Made by a program: the position numbers and the translations under genes. From positions 372,001-436,000 of the forward strand of contig NZ_JBHSEZ010000028.1 of assembly GCF_042653765.1 (NCBI RefSeq): DNA of 64,000 nucleotides, given 5' to 3'. Of this stretch, positions 9,887-18,095 are shown piece after piece (the stretch's first letter is position 1; each line of letters opens with the position of its first letter). The notes below the pieces were generated by a model. That model saw only the letters and a list, made by a program, of their open reading frames with translations. It had not been told where the DNA came from and ran no database searches. Source of the DNA: Castellaniella denitrificans (GTDB lineage Bacteria; Pseudomonadota; Gammaproteobacteria; Burkholderiales; Burkholderiaceae_B).

Positions 9887-11089
9887 TTAGGGCGCGTCCC
9901 GATCCAGCGTGACGCGCAGGATCTGCTCCTTGGCGCCCTCGACGAACTCGTCCGGGTTCCACTGCTTGCTGAATCCCTGCTTCAGGCCGACGTACAGCGC
10001 GCTTTCGTCGGCGGCCAGCGCCATCATGTTGGGGAACACGTGGGCGGGGATCTGCCGGGTGATCTGGTAGGTCTTGCCGTCCACGACGCTGATGGTGCCG
10101 CTGCGGAAATTGCTGACGTAGATCTCGTTGTGCTTCGGGCTGTAGGACAGCGTGACCCCGCCCTTTCCGGTCGGGACGAAGGCCAGTTGCTTGCCGTTGT
10201 TCCGGTCGAACACGTACAGGCCGTCCTGCTCGTCCTTGACATCGGGCCGGGGCTGGTGAATGAATTGCGAGGCGAAGATGCGGCCGCCCCTGGCGTCGAC
10301 GGCCAGCCCCACCAGGTTGTTCACGCGCGGCTTGATCTTGTCGTCCAGGCGGATGGTGTGGACGACCCTGCGTGTGACGGGGTCGATTTCATTGATGTAG
10401 TCGGACCCGGCGGTGAAGATGTGGCCGGTGCCGCGATCCAGGTGCAGCGCATAGCCGACCGAGGGAAACGCGCTCTCGACCTCGCCCTTCATTTTCAGGG
10501 TTTCGCCGTCCAGGATCAGCAGTTTGTAGAACGACCGGTATTTGTCGTTTTCCTTGACGCTGCCGATGTAGGCGGTGAACAGTTCACCGGTCTGCGCGCT
10601 GTGGACGACGTGGCGCAGGTGTTCGTGCTGCGGTTCGCTGGGATCGACGTGCAGCCGTTCGCTGGTGAGCGCCACCTTGCCGGTCTTCGGGTCGACCTTG
10701 CTGATGCGCAGCGATGCGGCCTGGGTATGGCCGACGTACAGCCATTGGCCCTTCGCGTCCTGCGTCAGCGAGAACGCGCGGTACGGCATGGCGTAGCGGC
10801 CCTTGATGTCCAGGGTCTTGCCGTCGAAGGCGTACAGATAGCCCAGGTTGTCGTCCCGGCGCACACGGTCCATGACCGAGGCGAACACCAGGCCGGTGGG
10901 GGCGTTGTATTGCAGTTCGTACAGCCCTTCTTCGGGGTGTTCCAGGTAATTGGCGCTCATCCAGAGCCGGTCCTTGGTGGAGGGAGGCGGCGATTCGCTG
11001 AAGGCGGCGCCGGACAGGCAGAGCGCCAGGGCGGCGGTCAGGATGGCGGCGGTGCGCCGCGAGGACGGCGAACGAAGGGTGTTGCGCAT
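9887..11089 (-). CDS. Exported YncE-like beta-propeller protein
   Basis: A 400-residue protein with a Sec signal peptide (RRTAAILTAALALCLSGAAFS) followed by repeating blades of the YVTN/YncE type (for example YLYAFDGKTLDIKG, GTISVVDGKTYQI). E. coli YncE is a periplasmic propeller under iron (Fur) control. Here the gene lies 44 bases downstream of a ChaN-like lipoprotein gene that has a Fur-type box, so the two probably form one iron-responsive transcript. The internal start at 11089 is chosen because it directly precedes the basic signal-peptide region; the longer in-frame version adds 24 residues unlike a leader. The ligand is unknown, and no TonB receptor is adjacent. Confidence 0.85.
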   Translation of the reverse strand: MRNTLRSPSSRRTAAILTAALALCLSGAAFSESPPPSTKDRLWMSANYLEHPEEGLYELQYNAPTGLVFASVMDRVRRDDNLGYLYAFDGKTLDIKGRYAMPYRAFSLTQDAKGQWLYVGHTQAASLRISKVDPKTGKVALTSERLHVDPSEPQHEHLRHVVHSAQTGELFTAYIGSVKENDKYRSFYKLLILDGETLKMKGEVESAFPSVGYALHLDRGTGHIFTAGSDYINEIDPVTRRVVHTIRLDDKIKPRVNNLVGLAVDARGGRIFASQFIHQPRPDVKDEQDGLYVFDRNNGKQLAFVPTGKGGVTLSYSPKHNEIYVSNFRSGTISVVDGKTYQITRQIPAHVFPNMMALAADESALYVGLKQGFSKQWNPDEFVEGAKEQILRVTLDRDAP

Positions 11090-11132
11090 GGGAGTTCTCG
11101 CTGAGGGTTGGAGGGTGGGCATCGAGGGTGGG

Positions 11133-12035
11133 TCAGAGGCCCGTCCACAGGTAATCGGCATGGCGGCCGTCGAAGCCGGCCGATTCCTCGGCCAGCAGCA
11201 GGACCTTGACCCGGGGCAAGGTCTGGTCCGCCCGCAGGTCGCGCAGGTGGACGGGAACCCCGAGGGTCTTCAAGGCATGGATGTTGCCGGTGAATAGGAT
11301 GGCGGGTTTCGGGGCGCGCAGCAGGGTCTCGGCCATGCGCCGGTCGCGCTGCATCTGCACCGCGATCATGCCATCGAGCCTGTCGTCGCCGGCCCGCATG
11401 CCGTGGCTGTCGGCGATGGTGTCGGCCAGCGTGCGGGTGATCGCGGGGTCGCCGCTGAGCGTGCCGGCCGGCCGCGCGCCGCTGCGCAGGATGTTTTCGA
11501 CTTCCGGGCGGTCGAGATTGGCGGCCAGCACCGGCGCCGGCTGCGCCATCAGCGCGGTGACCAGCCCGCCGTACTGGCGCCACGGCCAGCCGCGGCTCCA
11601 GGCGAGCTGCGCCTGCAGCGCTTCATCGGTGGGGCGCGCTTCCGGAAAGGCGCGCTGTGCCGCGTCGAGGCGGGCCTGCTGCGAGACGGTGGCCATTTCC
11701 AGCACGTAGCTGCCCGCGGGGCGGCGCAGGGGCAGGGTTCGCACCAGCCATTCCTCGATCTGATGATGAGGGTACGCGTCGTGGCGCTCGCCGACGATGA
11801 CGATGTCGGCACGGGCGAGTTCTTCCAGCAGTGTGTCCGGGGTCAGCGTGCCGCCTCCGGTCAATGACTGGATGCGGCCTTGCGCGGCGGCCTGCGACAG
11901 GGGTCGCGGCCGATGGCCGGCATCTCCGGCATCCGGCAGGTGCTGGCACGCCGTCAGCAGCAGAGCGAGCAGACCGCAGGCAAGGCGCCGCGCGGCGGCG
12001 GACAGCGGGAACGAGCGGTGAGCGGCGCCTGTCAT
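11133..12035 (-). CDS. ChaN family (putative haem-binding) lipoprotein
   Basis: A 300-residue lipoprotein: the hydrophobic leader ends in LLTAC with the lipidated Cys at residue 30. The ChaN-family signatures VGERHDAYPHHQIEEWL and GNIHALKTLGVPVHL are present. Campylobacter ChaN binds two cofacial haems through Tyr and His and is iron-regulated, so a role in surface haem handling is likely here. The gene is first in a two-gene transcript with the YncE-like propeller and is preceded by a GAGAATAATAATCAAT Fur-type element, which supports iron control. The haem ligands were not mapped residue by residue. Confidence 0.87.
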   Translation of the reverse strand: MTGAAHRSFPLSAAARRLACGLLALLLTACQHLPDAGDAGHRPRPLSQAAAQGRIQSLTGGGTLTPDTLLEELARADIVIVGERHDAYPHHQIEEWLVRTLPLRRPAGSYVLEMATVSQQARLDAAQRAFPEARPTDEALQAQLAWSRGWPWRQYGGLVTALMAQPAPVLAANLDRPEVENILRSGARPAGTLSGDPAITRTLADTIADSHGMRAGDDRLDGMIAVQMQRDRRMAETLLRAPKPAILFTGNIHALKTLGVPVHLRDLRADQTLPRVKVLLLAEESAGFDGRHADYLWTGL

Positions 12036-12050
12036 CTACGATGAATGGTT

Positions 12051-12073
12051 AATGAGAATAATAATCAATTTGA
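12051..12073 (-). promoter_or_regulatory. Candidate Fur box upstream of the chaN-like operon
   Basis: The plus strand reads AATGAGAATAATAATCAAT at 12051-12069, a run of GATAAT-like hexamers facing an ATCAAT half, as in betaproteobacterial Fur sites. It lies 16-38 bases upstream of the chaN-like start codon, where bound Fur would block transcription. It stands out as an AT-rich island in GC-rich DNA. The remaining sequence to 12325 shows no convincing gene. Confidence 0.65.
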
Positions 12074-12325
12074 TATCAAATTATAGCGGAAGGATGGTTT
12101 CTGTTGACGATGACCGGGGCGTTCCAGGACTGCGGGATGCCGTGGTGCCCGGCTTCCTGTGGAAGATGGCCCCGGCGGGCCGCAAGATGGTGCACGAAGT
12201 GGCCTGCAGGGCTCGTTGCTGGACTGGATGCGGCGCAGAAGCCAGCAAGGCGTGCCATGTCAGTTCAGCGCCGCGGGGTGTCATGGGAGACTGGGCGGCA
12301 GCGCGATTCGGGCATTTCCTGAAGG

Positions 12326-13213
12326 TTATTTCACGTCTTGCGCAGGCAGACGCAGCCGGCTCGCGCACCATTCCCATACCGCCTGCACCGCTTTGCTCGG
12401 CGCGGGTGTTCGCTTGCGAACCAGAAAGTAATCCGGCTCCATGATGGTTGTGGCATCCGTGACCCGCACCAAGCGTCCCGCTTCAAGATCAGCGGCCACG
12501 AAAGCCCGGCATGCCAGGGCAATGCCTTGCCCCGCCATGGCCGCATCGAGGGCCAGCGCGGTCTGGTTGAACACCGCGCCAGGCAATGGGGTGCCAGAGT
12601 GCAGGAATGCGGGCCAGTGGTGGTGGGCATCGTGCAAGAGCGGCAGCGTCCGCAGCCGACCGATGTCCAGAGGCAATGTCATGCCCTTCACCAGATGCGG
12701 GCTCGCCACGGCCACCAATTCCTGGCGGAACAGCAGCCGTGCTTCCTGATCTGGCGGAAATGGCGATCGGGCCATTCGTACCGCGATGTCCACTTGATCC
12801 CGGTCGAAGTCCGACAGCGCTTCTGTCGCCACGGTGCGCAATTCCACTTCGGGCAGGTCGGCCTGCAATTGCGCCAGGCGGGGAATCAGCAGCTTGGCCG
12901 CCACCGTGGGAGTGACGCTGATCGTCACGGTATTCGGCTGGGCCAGCAGTCGCCCTGTGGCGATGGCGAGGATGTCGAAGGCGCGACCGACATCCGCGAG
13001 GTAAGCCGCGCCAGGCCCGGTCAAGGCCAGCCCGCGCGGCAGGCGCTGGAACAGCGCAAGGCCGAGACGGTCTTCCAATCCACGCACCTGCTGCGCGACG
13101 GCGCCCTGCGTGACGTTCAGTTCCTCCGCCGCAGCACGGAAGCCGCGGTGGCGTCCTGCTGCCTCGAAGGCGCGCAAGGCGTTCAATGGCGGCAGCCTGC
13201 GGGATCGAGTCAT
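12326..13213 (-). CDS. LysR family transcriptional regulator (GcvA-like)
   Basis: A 295-residue LTTR. The N-terminal winged HTH (LPPLNALRAFEAAGRHRGFRAAA, then QGAVAQQVRGLEDRLG) is of the GcvA/AmpR type, followed by the usual effector-binding domain. It is transcribed divergently from the SDR gene that begins at 13318. The 100-base, AT-rich gap between them contains ATTTATAGCGCGAAAT and similar T-N11-A elements. By the usual LysR arrangement it probably controls that oxidoreductase and itself. The inducer cannot be deduced. Confidence 0.9.
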   Translation of the reverse strand: MTRSRRLPPLNALRAFEAAGRHRGFRAAAEELNVTQGAVAQQVRGLEDRLGLALFQRLPRGLALTGPGAAYLADVGRAFDILAIATGRLLAQPNTVTISVTPTVAAKLLIPRLAQLQADLPEVELRTVATEALSDFDRDQVDIAVRMARSPFPPDQEARLLFRQELVAVASPHLVKGMTLPLDIGRLRTLPLLHDAHHHWPAFLHSGTPLPGAVFNQTALALDAAMAGQGIALACRAFVAADLEAGRLVRVTDATTIMEPDYFLVRKRTPAPSKAVQAVWEWCASRLRLPAQDVK

Positions 13214-13317
13214 GGGTCAGGCCAGTAGTTTTTCTACACCATCAAGCGTTTATTTATAGCGCGAAATTTCCTCTTGCAGATGGAATAATTTCCAGCATCG
13301 AACATCGGGAGATTTCA

Positions 13318-14022
13318 ATGTCTGTAGAAAAAGTTGCGCTTGTCACCGCGGGCGGCTCCGGCATGGGGGCCGCCATCGCGAGAAAACTGGCCCAGGATGG
13401 CTACCGTATCGGCGTGCTGTCGTCATCCGGCAAGGGGGAAGCGCTGGCCCGGGAACTGGGCGGTGTGGGCGTCACGGGTTCGAACCAGTCGCATGACGAC
13501 CTGCGCCGGCTCGTCGATCTGGCGATGGAGAAGTGGGGCCGCATCGACGCACTGGTCAATTCCGCCGGCCACGGCCCGCGCGCGCCCATCCTCGACATCA
13601 CCGACGAGGATTGGCATCGGGGCATGGAAGTCTATTTTCTGAATGCGGTGCGTCCGGCGCGACTGGTCACGCCGATCATGGAGGCCCAGGGCGGCGGCGC
13701 CATCGTCAACATCTCCACGGCCTGGGCCTTCGAGCCCTCCGGGATGTTCCCGACCTCGGCGGTGTTCCGCGCCGGACTGGCGAGTTTCACCAAGATCTTC
13801 GCCGACCAATACGCGGCCAGGAAGATTCGCATGAACAACGTGCTGCCCGGCTGGATCGACAGCCTGCCAGAGGTGGCCGAACGCCGCGACAGCGTGCCCA
13901 TGCAACGCTACGGCAAGGCCGAGGAGATCGCCGCCACGGTGGCCTTTCTGCTGTCGGAGGGTGCGGGCTACATCACCGGCCAGAACATCCGTGTCGATGG
14001 CGGGCTTACCCGCGCCGTCTGA
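13318..14022 (+). CDS. SDR family oxidoreductase lacking the canonical YxxxK pair
   Basis: A 234-residue short-chain dehydrogenase/reductase. The nucleotide-binding motif TAGGSGMG is at about residues 10-17, NSAGHG follows, the catalytic-Ser strand reads IVNISTA, and the C-terminus GYITGQNIRVDGGLTR is typical. Where the family has Tyr-x3-Lys, this protein reads TSAVFRAGL: by my alignment the Tyr is replaced by Ser and the Lys by Arg. A subgroup of SDRs with the ending MNNVLPG shares this layout, so it may be a distinct clade. GGGAGA five bases before the ATG supports the start. It is divergent from the LysR gene. Substrate unknown. Confidence 0.88.
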   Translation: MSVEKVALVTAGGSGMGAAIARKLAQDGYRIGVLSSSGKGEALARELGGVGVTGSNQSHDDLRRLVDLAMEKWGRIDALVNSAGHGPRAPILDITDEDWHRGMEVYFLNAVRPARLVTPIMEAQGGGAIVNISTAWAFEPSGMFPTSAVFRAGLASFTKIFADQYAARKIRMNNVLPGWIDSLPEVAERRDSVPMQRYGKAEEIAATVAFLLSEGAGYITGQNIRVDGGLTRAV

Positions 14023-14156
14023 GTCTGAACCGGCCTGCATCGACACAGCTTCATGGGCCGAACTGGCATCGACCGCGCAGCGCCCCGGCTCGGGCTTTCG
14101 TCATCTGAACCCGTGTTCCGTGGAGACATCTGTGATTGGGACAGCGCTTCCGCCTC

Positions 14157-14172
14157 GCGGCTTGCAAGCCGC
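14157..14172. repeat. 16-bp perfect palindrome between convergent genes
   Basis: GCGGCTTGCAAGCCGC is its own reverse complement. It lies in the 184-base gap between the ends of the SDR gene and rdgC. With no loop or T-tract it is not a classical terminator; a protein-binding site or chance are both possible. Nothing else is evident in this gap. Confidence 0.5.
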
Positions 14173-14206
14173 TCGGAATGCGACAGCACGAAAGGTCCGT
14201 AGAGGA

Positions 14207-15112
14207 CTACTTCGTATCCTGCCGCATCCCGCCCAGCGCCGCGACCAGATCGTCCAGCATGCGCGCCAGTTCACCCGTCATCAGGGCGAAGTCGGCCTCG
14301 AACTGCTCGGCCTCGTTGGCGGCCTGGGCGTCCTGGTGCTCCTTCAGCACGTCCAGGGGCGCGACGCGCTTGATGTCCAGGTTGTCGGTCAGCACGAAGG
14401 ACACGCGGTCGTTCCAGGTCATGGCCAGGCGCGTGCACTGCTTGCCCGCCTGGACGTGGCGGCGGACTTCGTCCAGCTCGACCGTCTGGCGCACGTAGCG
14501 CACGGTGGCGCGCGATTCGCCGGTGGAGCGCAGTTCCGTGTCCTGGTCCACGGTGAAGCCGGCGGGCGGCTCGTCCTCGGACAGCCACAGCGTCATGGCG
14601 GCGGCCGGCGACATTTCCACGTGCAGCGGCACGATGGGAAAGGGGGTGAGAGTCTTGGCCAGCAGGCCCAGGACCTCGTCGCTGCGCGCGGTGGCGGCGG
14701 CGTCGATGGCCACCCAGCGGTTCACGGTGTCGATCCAGACGCGGGTGTCGTGGGCGATGACGAAGGCGCGCGGCAGCAGCTCCATCGTCATCTGCTCCTT
14801 GATCTCCTTCATCTGCTTGCGGCCGGGCTTGTAGCCCTGCTGCTCTTCCATCTGCAGGGCGCGCGCGCGGCTGGCCTGGTTGACGACCGTGGCCGGCAGC
14901 AGCTTCTTTTCCGTCTGCAGGCGCAGCAGGATCTGGCCGTGCTGCTCATAGGCCAGGCGGCCGTCCTCGCGTGGAGGCAGCCACCCCGACACCTGGCTGT
15001 CCTGGCTGCCGCCGGGCTGGAAGGCGAGCGGCTCCAGGGCCGCTTCGAGATCGGCGGGGCTCAGGGAGGCGTTGGGGGCGAGGCGATAGAGTTTGAGATT
15101 CTTGAACCACAT
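14207..15112 (-). CDS. rdgC: Recombination-associated protein RdgC
   Basis: A 301-residue DNA-binding protein that forms a ring dimer on duplex DNA and restrains RecA. The N-terminus MWFKNLKLYRL and the conserved core (LLPATVVNQ, RKQMKEIKEQ, ELLPRAF, DNLDIKRV) are characteristic. The start at 15112 gives the family's usual N-terminus and length. It is convergent with the SDR gene and lies 140 bases from rfbC, with an A-rich stretch between. Note that recA-recX is in the same window, 16 kb away. Confidence 0.96.
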   Translation of the reverse strand: MWFKNLKLYRLAPNASLSPADLEAALEPLAFQPGGSQDSQVSGWLPPREDGRLAYEQHGQILLRLQTEKKLLPATVVNQASRARALQMEEQQGYKPGRKQMKEIKEQMTMELLPRAFVIAHDTRVWIDTVNRWVAIDAAATARSDEVLGLLAKTLTPFPIVPLHVEMSPAAAMTLWLSEDEPPAGFTVDQDTELRSTGESRATVRYVRQTVELDEVRRHVQAGKQCTRLAMTWNDRVSFVLTDNLDIKRVAPLDVLKEHQDAQAANEAEQFEADFALMTGELARMLDDLVAALGGMRQDTK

Positions 15113-15252
15113 GGTCTTTTGTACGGCGGGCCGGCGGGCGGCGGTGAAAAAAGGATTTTGATTGTACGCGGTAAAAAAGAGGCGGTCCCGGCGGGGCGGC
15201 GGGCGCCCGCCGGCAGGCCCGGATGCGGCGTGATGGCTCGTCCGGAGGCGCC

Positions 15253-15801
15253 CTAGCGCGCCAGCGTCCGCGCCCAGTCCTTCAGCCCCGGATGGCGCCG
15301 GTCCTTGTCGGACAGGATGGGATCCCGGATCGGCCAGGGAATCGCCAGGTCCGGGCAGTTCCAGGCCAGGCCGCCCTCGTCGGCCGGATCGTAGTAGTCC
15401 GTGCACTTGTACTGGAAGATCGCGGCCTCGCTGGTGACGCAGAAGCCGTGCGCGTAGCCGGGCGGGATCCAGATCTGGCGGTGGTTGTCGGCCGACAGCT
15501 CCACCGCGACGTGCTGGCCGAAGGTGGCGGAGCGGGGATCGATGTCCACGGCCACGTCGAAGACGGCGCCTGCGATTACCTGGATCAGCTTGCCCTGCGG
15601 GCGGGTGCGTTGGAAGTGCAGGCCGCGCAGCACGCCGCGCGCGGAGCGCGAGACGTTGTCCTGCACGAAATCCAGCTCGATGCCGGCCTCTTCGCGGTAG
15701 CGGCGGGCGCTGAACGATTCCAGGAAGAAGCCGCGCGCGTCGCCGAAGACTTGCGGCTCGATGACGCGCACGCCGGGCAGGGCGGTATCGGCGACCTTCA
15801 T
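15253..15801 (-). CDS. rfbC: dTDP-4-dehydrorhamnose 3,5-epimerase
   Basis: A 182-residue cupin epimerase of dTDP-L-rhamnose synthesis for LPS or O-antigen. Motifs DARGFFLESF, QDNVSRSARGVLRGLHFQ (catalytic His in RGLH) and WIPPGYAHGF are intact. Its ATG overlaps the stop codon of rfbA by four bases, so the two are translated in a coupled way. The rfbB and rfbD partners are not in the window downstream, so the pathway is completed elsewhere. Confidence 0.96.
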   Translation of the reverse strand: MKVADTALPGVRVIEPQVFGDARGFFLESFSARRYREEAGIELDFVQDNVSRSARGVLRGLHFQRTRPQGKLIQVIAGAVFDVAVDIDPRSATFGQHVAVELSADNHRQIWIPPGYAHGFCVTSEAAIFQYKCTDYYDPADEGGLAWNCPDLAIPWPIRDPILSDKDRRHPGLKDWARTLAR

Positions 15802-16676
15802 CGCCCGCCGTCCTCGCGCGCCAGGGCCAGCAGGTATTGGCCATAGTCCGTTTTGGCCAGCCGCGCGCCGCGCTCTTCGAGACCGGCGCGGTCCAGCCAG
15901 CCGTTGTTGAAGGCGATTTCCTCCAGGCAGGCGACCTTCTGGCCCTGGCGGCGCTCGATGGTCTGCACGTAGGTGCCGGCGTCCAGCAGGCTTTCGTGCG
16001 TGCCCGTGTCCAGCCAGGCGAAGCCCCGGCCCAGGAGCTTGACGTGCAGGTCGCCGCGCCGCAGGTAGGCGTTGTTCACGTCGGTGATCTCCAGCTCGCC
16101 GCGCGCCGAGGGCCGTACTGCGCGCGCGATGCCCACCACGTCGTTGTCGTAGAAGTACAGGCCGGTCACGGCATAGGGGGATTTCGGCCGGGCGGGTTTT
16201 TCCTCGATCGACACGGCGCGCCCGGCGGCGTCGAATTCCACCACGCCGAAGCGCTGCGGGTCCGCGACCCGGTAGCCGAAAATGGTGGCTCCCGAGGCCC
16301 GCTGGGCGGCTTCGCGCAGCATGCCGCTGAATCCGTAGCCGTAGAAGATGTTGTCTCCCAGCACCAGGCAGACGCGGTCGCCGCCGATGAAGTCCGCGCC
16401 GATCAGGAAGGCCTGGGCCAGGCCGTCGGGCGAGGGCTGTACCGCGTAGGACAGGGCGATGCCGAAGTCCGATCCGTCGCCCAGCAGGCGCCGGAATCCC
16501 GGCAGGTCGTCGGGCGTGGAGATCACCAGCACGTCGCGGATGCCGGCCAGCATCAGCACCGACAGCGGATAGTAGATCATCGGCTTGTCGTAGATGGGCA
16601 GCATCTGCTTGGACACGCCGCGCGTGATGGGATGCAGCCGGGTGCCGGATCCGCCGGCGAGGATGATGCCTTTCAT
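15798..16676 (-). CDS. rfbA: Glucose-1-phosphate thymidylyltransferase
   Basis: A 292-residue nucleotidyltransferase making dTDP-glucose from glucose-1-phosphate and dTTP. The start MKGIILAGGSGTRLHP is the dNTP-binding loop; CLVLGDNIFYG, IEEKPARPKS and the DTGTHESL segment match RmlA. First gene of an rfbA-rfbC pair with a 4-nt overlap. The 180 bases before it, up to the end of the TOPRIM gene, hold its promoter region, but I could not pick a clear -35/-10 pair. Confidence 0.96.
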   Translation of the reverse strand: MKGIILAGGSGTRLHPITRGVSKQMLPIYDKPMIYYPLSVLMLAGIRDVLVISTPDDLPGFRRLLGDGSDFGIALSYAVQPSPDGLAQAFLIGADFIGGDRVCLVLGDNIFYGYGFSGMLREAAQRASGATIFGYRVADPQRFGVVEFDAAGRAVSIEEKPARPKSPYAVTGLYFYDNDVVGIARAVRPSARGELEITDVNNAYLRRGDLHVKLLGRGFAWLDTGTHESLLDAGTYVQTIERRQGQKVACLEEIAFNNGWLDRAGLEERGARLAKTDYGQYLLALAREDGGR

Positions 16677-16842
16677 GGGGCGCCTGGAAGAAGCTGGACC
16701 AGCCGCCAGTGTAGCGAGGAACAGGGCGGGGCGATGCGGGGATCAGGCGGCGGTTTCCGGGCGGATCGTCGGGATCGGCCCGAGAGGGGACGGACTCGGG
16801 TTCGGAGGGCGGGCGCTCCGGCAGGCGCTGGCCGGACAGTCG

Positions 16843-16874
16843 TCAGAGCCAGGCTTCCTCAGAGCCAGGCTTCC
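16843..16874. repeat. 16-bp perfect tandem duplication over the stop codon of the TOPRIM gene
   Basis: On the minus strand GGAAGCCTGGCTCTGA occurs twice back to back (16874-16859 and 16858-16843). The first copy supplies the last codons and TGA of the Wadjet/Mks nuclease gene; the second copy lies just after it. It looks like a recent slippage or end-joining duplication, and the protein is unaffected. Confidence 0.85.
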
Positions 16875-18085
16875 TGTTCGGCCTTGCGGCCTTCGGTCCG
16901 CATGGCTTCGCACAGGGCGCGCAGCCCGGCCGGCAGCGCGGGGCGGGCCAGCAGGCGTTCCAGCATCCGCCGGTCATGTTCGTTCAGCGGCCAGGTCTGG
17001 GCGGTGGCGGTCCATTCGGCCACGCCCATCCGGTGCGGCGTCCAGGCCAGTCCCCGGGATTCCCAGATCGTTCCGACGGAGCAGGCGATGTCCACGCCCG
17101 AAGGGTCCGCGTCCGCGCTGATCCAGGCCGGCGCGGGCGCCAGGCGCAGCAGGCGGGCGACGGCTTCCCGCCAGGCGGCCGGCGGCCGGCCGGGCATCCA
17201 GAGCAGGGCCGTGCCGGGCTCCGGGTCGCGCGCCTGGCGCTCGAAGCTGGCGCGGTTCTCGATCAGCCACCAGCGTCGCGGCGCCGTGGCGGCGGTGATC
17301 CGCCCCAGATCGGCCAGCGGCAGGCCGACGCAATGCAGATGGTCCAGCGGCATCATGCGTCCCGCTTCCCAGCCCAGGGTCACGTCGCCCGCGATCCAGG
17401 CCATCAGGATGAAGCGCGTGATGCGCAGGCGCTCCAGGTCGAAGCCGGCTTCCAGCCAGCGCCAGTCGGCCTCGGACAGCGCCTTGGTGCGGCCGCCGGC
17501 CCGCAGGGCGAAATCGCGCCGTGTGCCGGATTCCCCGGCGTCGTGCCAGGCCGCGAGGGCGCGCAGCAGATCCAGCCGCCAGGCGAGCCGATCGGGACCC
17601 TGGGTCCGGTCCCCGGCCAATTGCGACAGGGCTCGCTCCAGTTCGTCGAGCAGGTCCGGGTCGGGATCGGCCGCGTCGGCGCGCCAGGCGCGCAGCCAGC
17701 TTTCCGCCTGATCGAGCAGCGACTGGCGCGTCTCGGCCCGCCGGCCCGGCCCGGCAACGTCCAGCAGTGTCTGCAGGCGCGGCAGATCGCGCCAGATCAG
17801 GGCGTCCCATTGCCAGGCGCCGCCCGTCAGCCGTTCGCACCGGATGATCCAGCCCTGCTCCAGCAGCCGCGCACAGAGGGCTTCCGCGCGTTCGATGCCG
17901 GAGGGACCGGCGTCCTTGATCAGCGCGCCGCGAGTCCGCCTGAGTGCATCGTGGCGCACCCAGCGGCGCAGCAGGTCGCACAGATCCTTGTCGAGCAGAG
18001 GCAATGCCTCCGGGACCGGCGCGTCCGCGCGGCGTTCGCGCCGGGTCCTGTTCCTGGCCTCGTCGATCCAGCCGGGGGGTTCCAT
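16859..18085 (-). CDS. Wadjet/Mks TOPRIM nuclease subunit (JetD/MksG-like)
   Basis: A 408-residue protein, last gene of a four-gene SMC operon, ten bases after the SMC gene. The N-terminal two thirds is helical and resembles the DUF3322-type arm. The C-terminal TOPRIM (DUF2220-like) domain shows the acidic centre: WWLIENR with Glu276, and the DADPSG motif with Asp325 and Asp327. The C-terminus ends in EQEAWL, like the conserved EQE tail of JetD proteins. In studied Wadjet systems this subunit cuts small circular DNA after extrusion by the SMC motor. Active-site residues are intact, so catalysis is expected. Family assignment rests on motifs plus gene order. Confidence 0.85.
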   Translation of the reverse strand: MEPPGWIDEARNRTRRERRADAPVPEALPLLDKDLCDLLRRWVRHDALRRTRGALIKDAGPSGIERAEALCARLLEQGWIIRCERLTGGAWQWDALIWRDLPRLQTLLDVAGPGRRAETRQSLLDQAESWLRAWRADAADPDPDLLDELERALSQLAGDRTQGPDRLAWRLDLLRALAAWHDAGESGTRRDFALRAGGRTKALSEADWRWLEAGFDLERLRITRFILMAWIAGDVTLGWEAGRMMPLDHLHCVGLPLADLGRITAATAPRRWWLIENRASFERQARDPEPGTALLWMPGRPPAAWREAVARLLRLAPAPAWISADADPSGVDIACSVGTIWESRGLAWTPHRMGVAEWTATAQTWPLNEHDRRMLERLLARPALPAGLRALCEAMRTEGRKAEQEAWL

Positions 18086-18095
18086 GGCGCGCGCC

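Noticed and set aside
7506..9962. 818-codon frame opposite the lipoprotein and pyrB
   Set aside because: Composition typical of the complement of GC-rich coding DNA; spans two real genes and an intergenic gap.
12052..12444. Plus-strand frame of 130 codons in the gap upstream of the LysR gene
   Set aside because: It starts inside the Fur box, runs antisense into the LysR gene and lacks a ribosome-binding site or domain.
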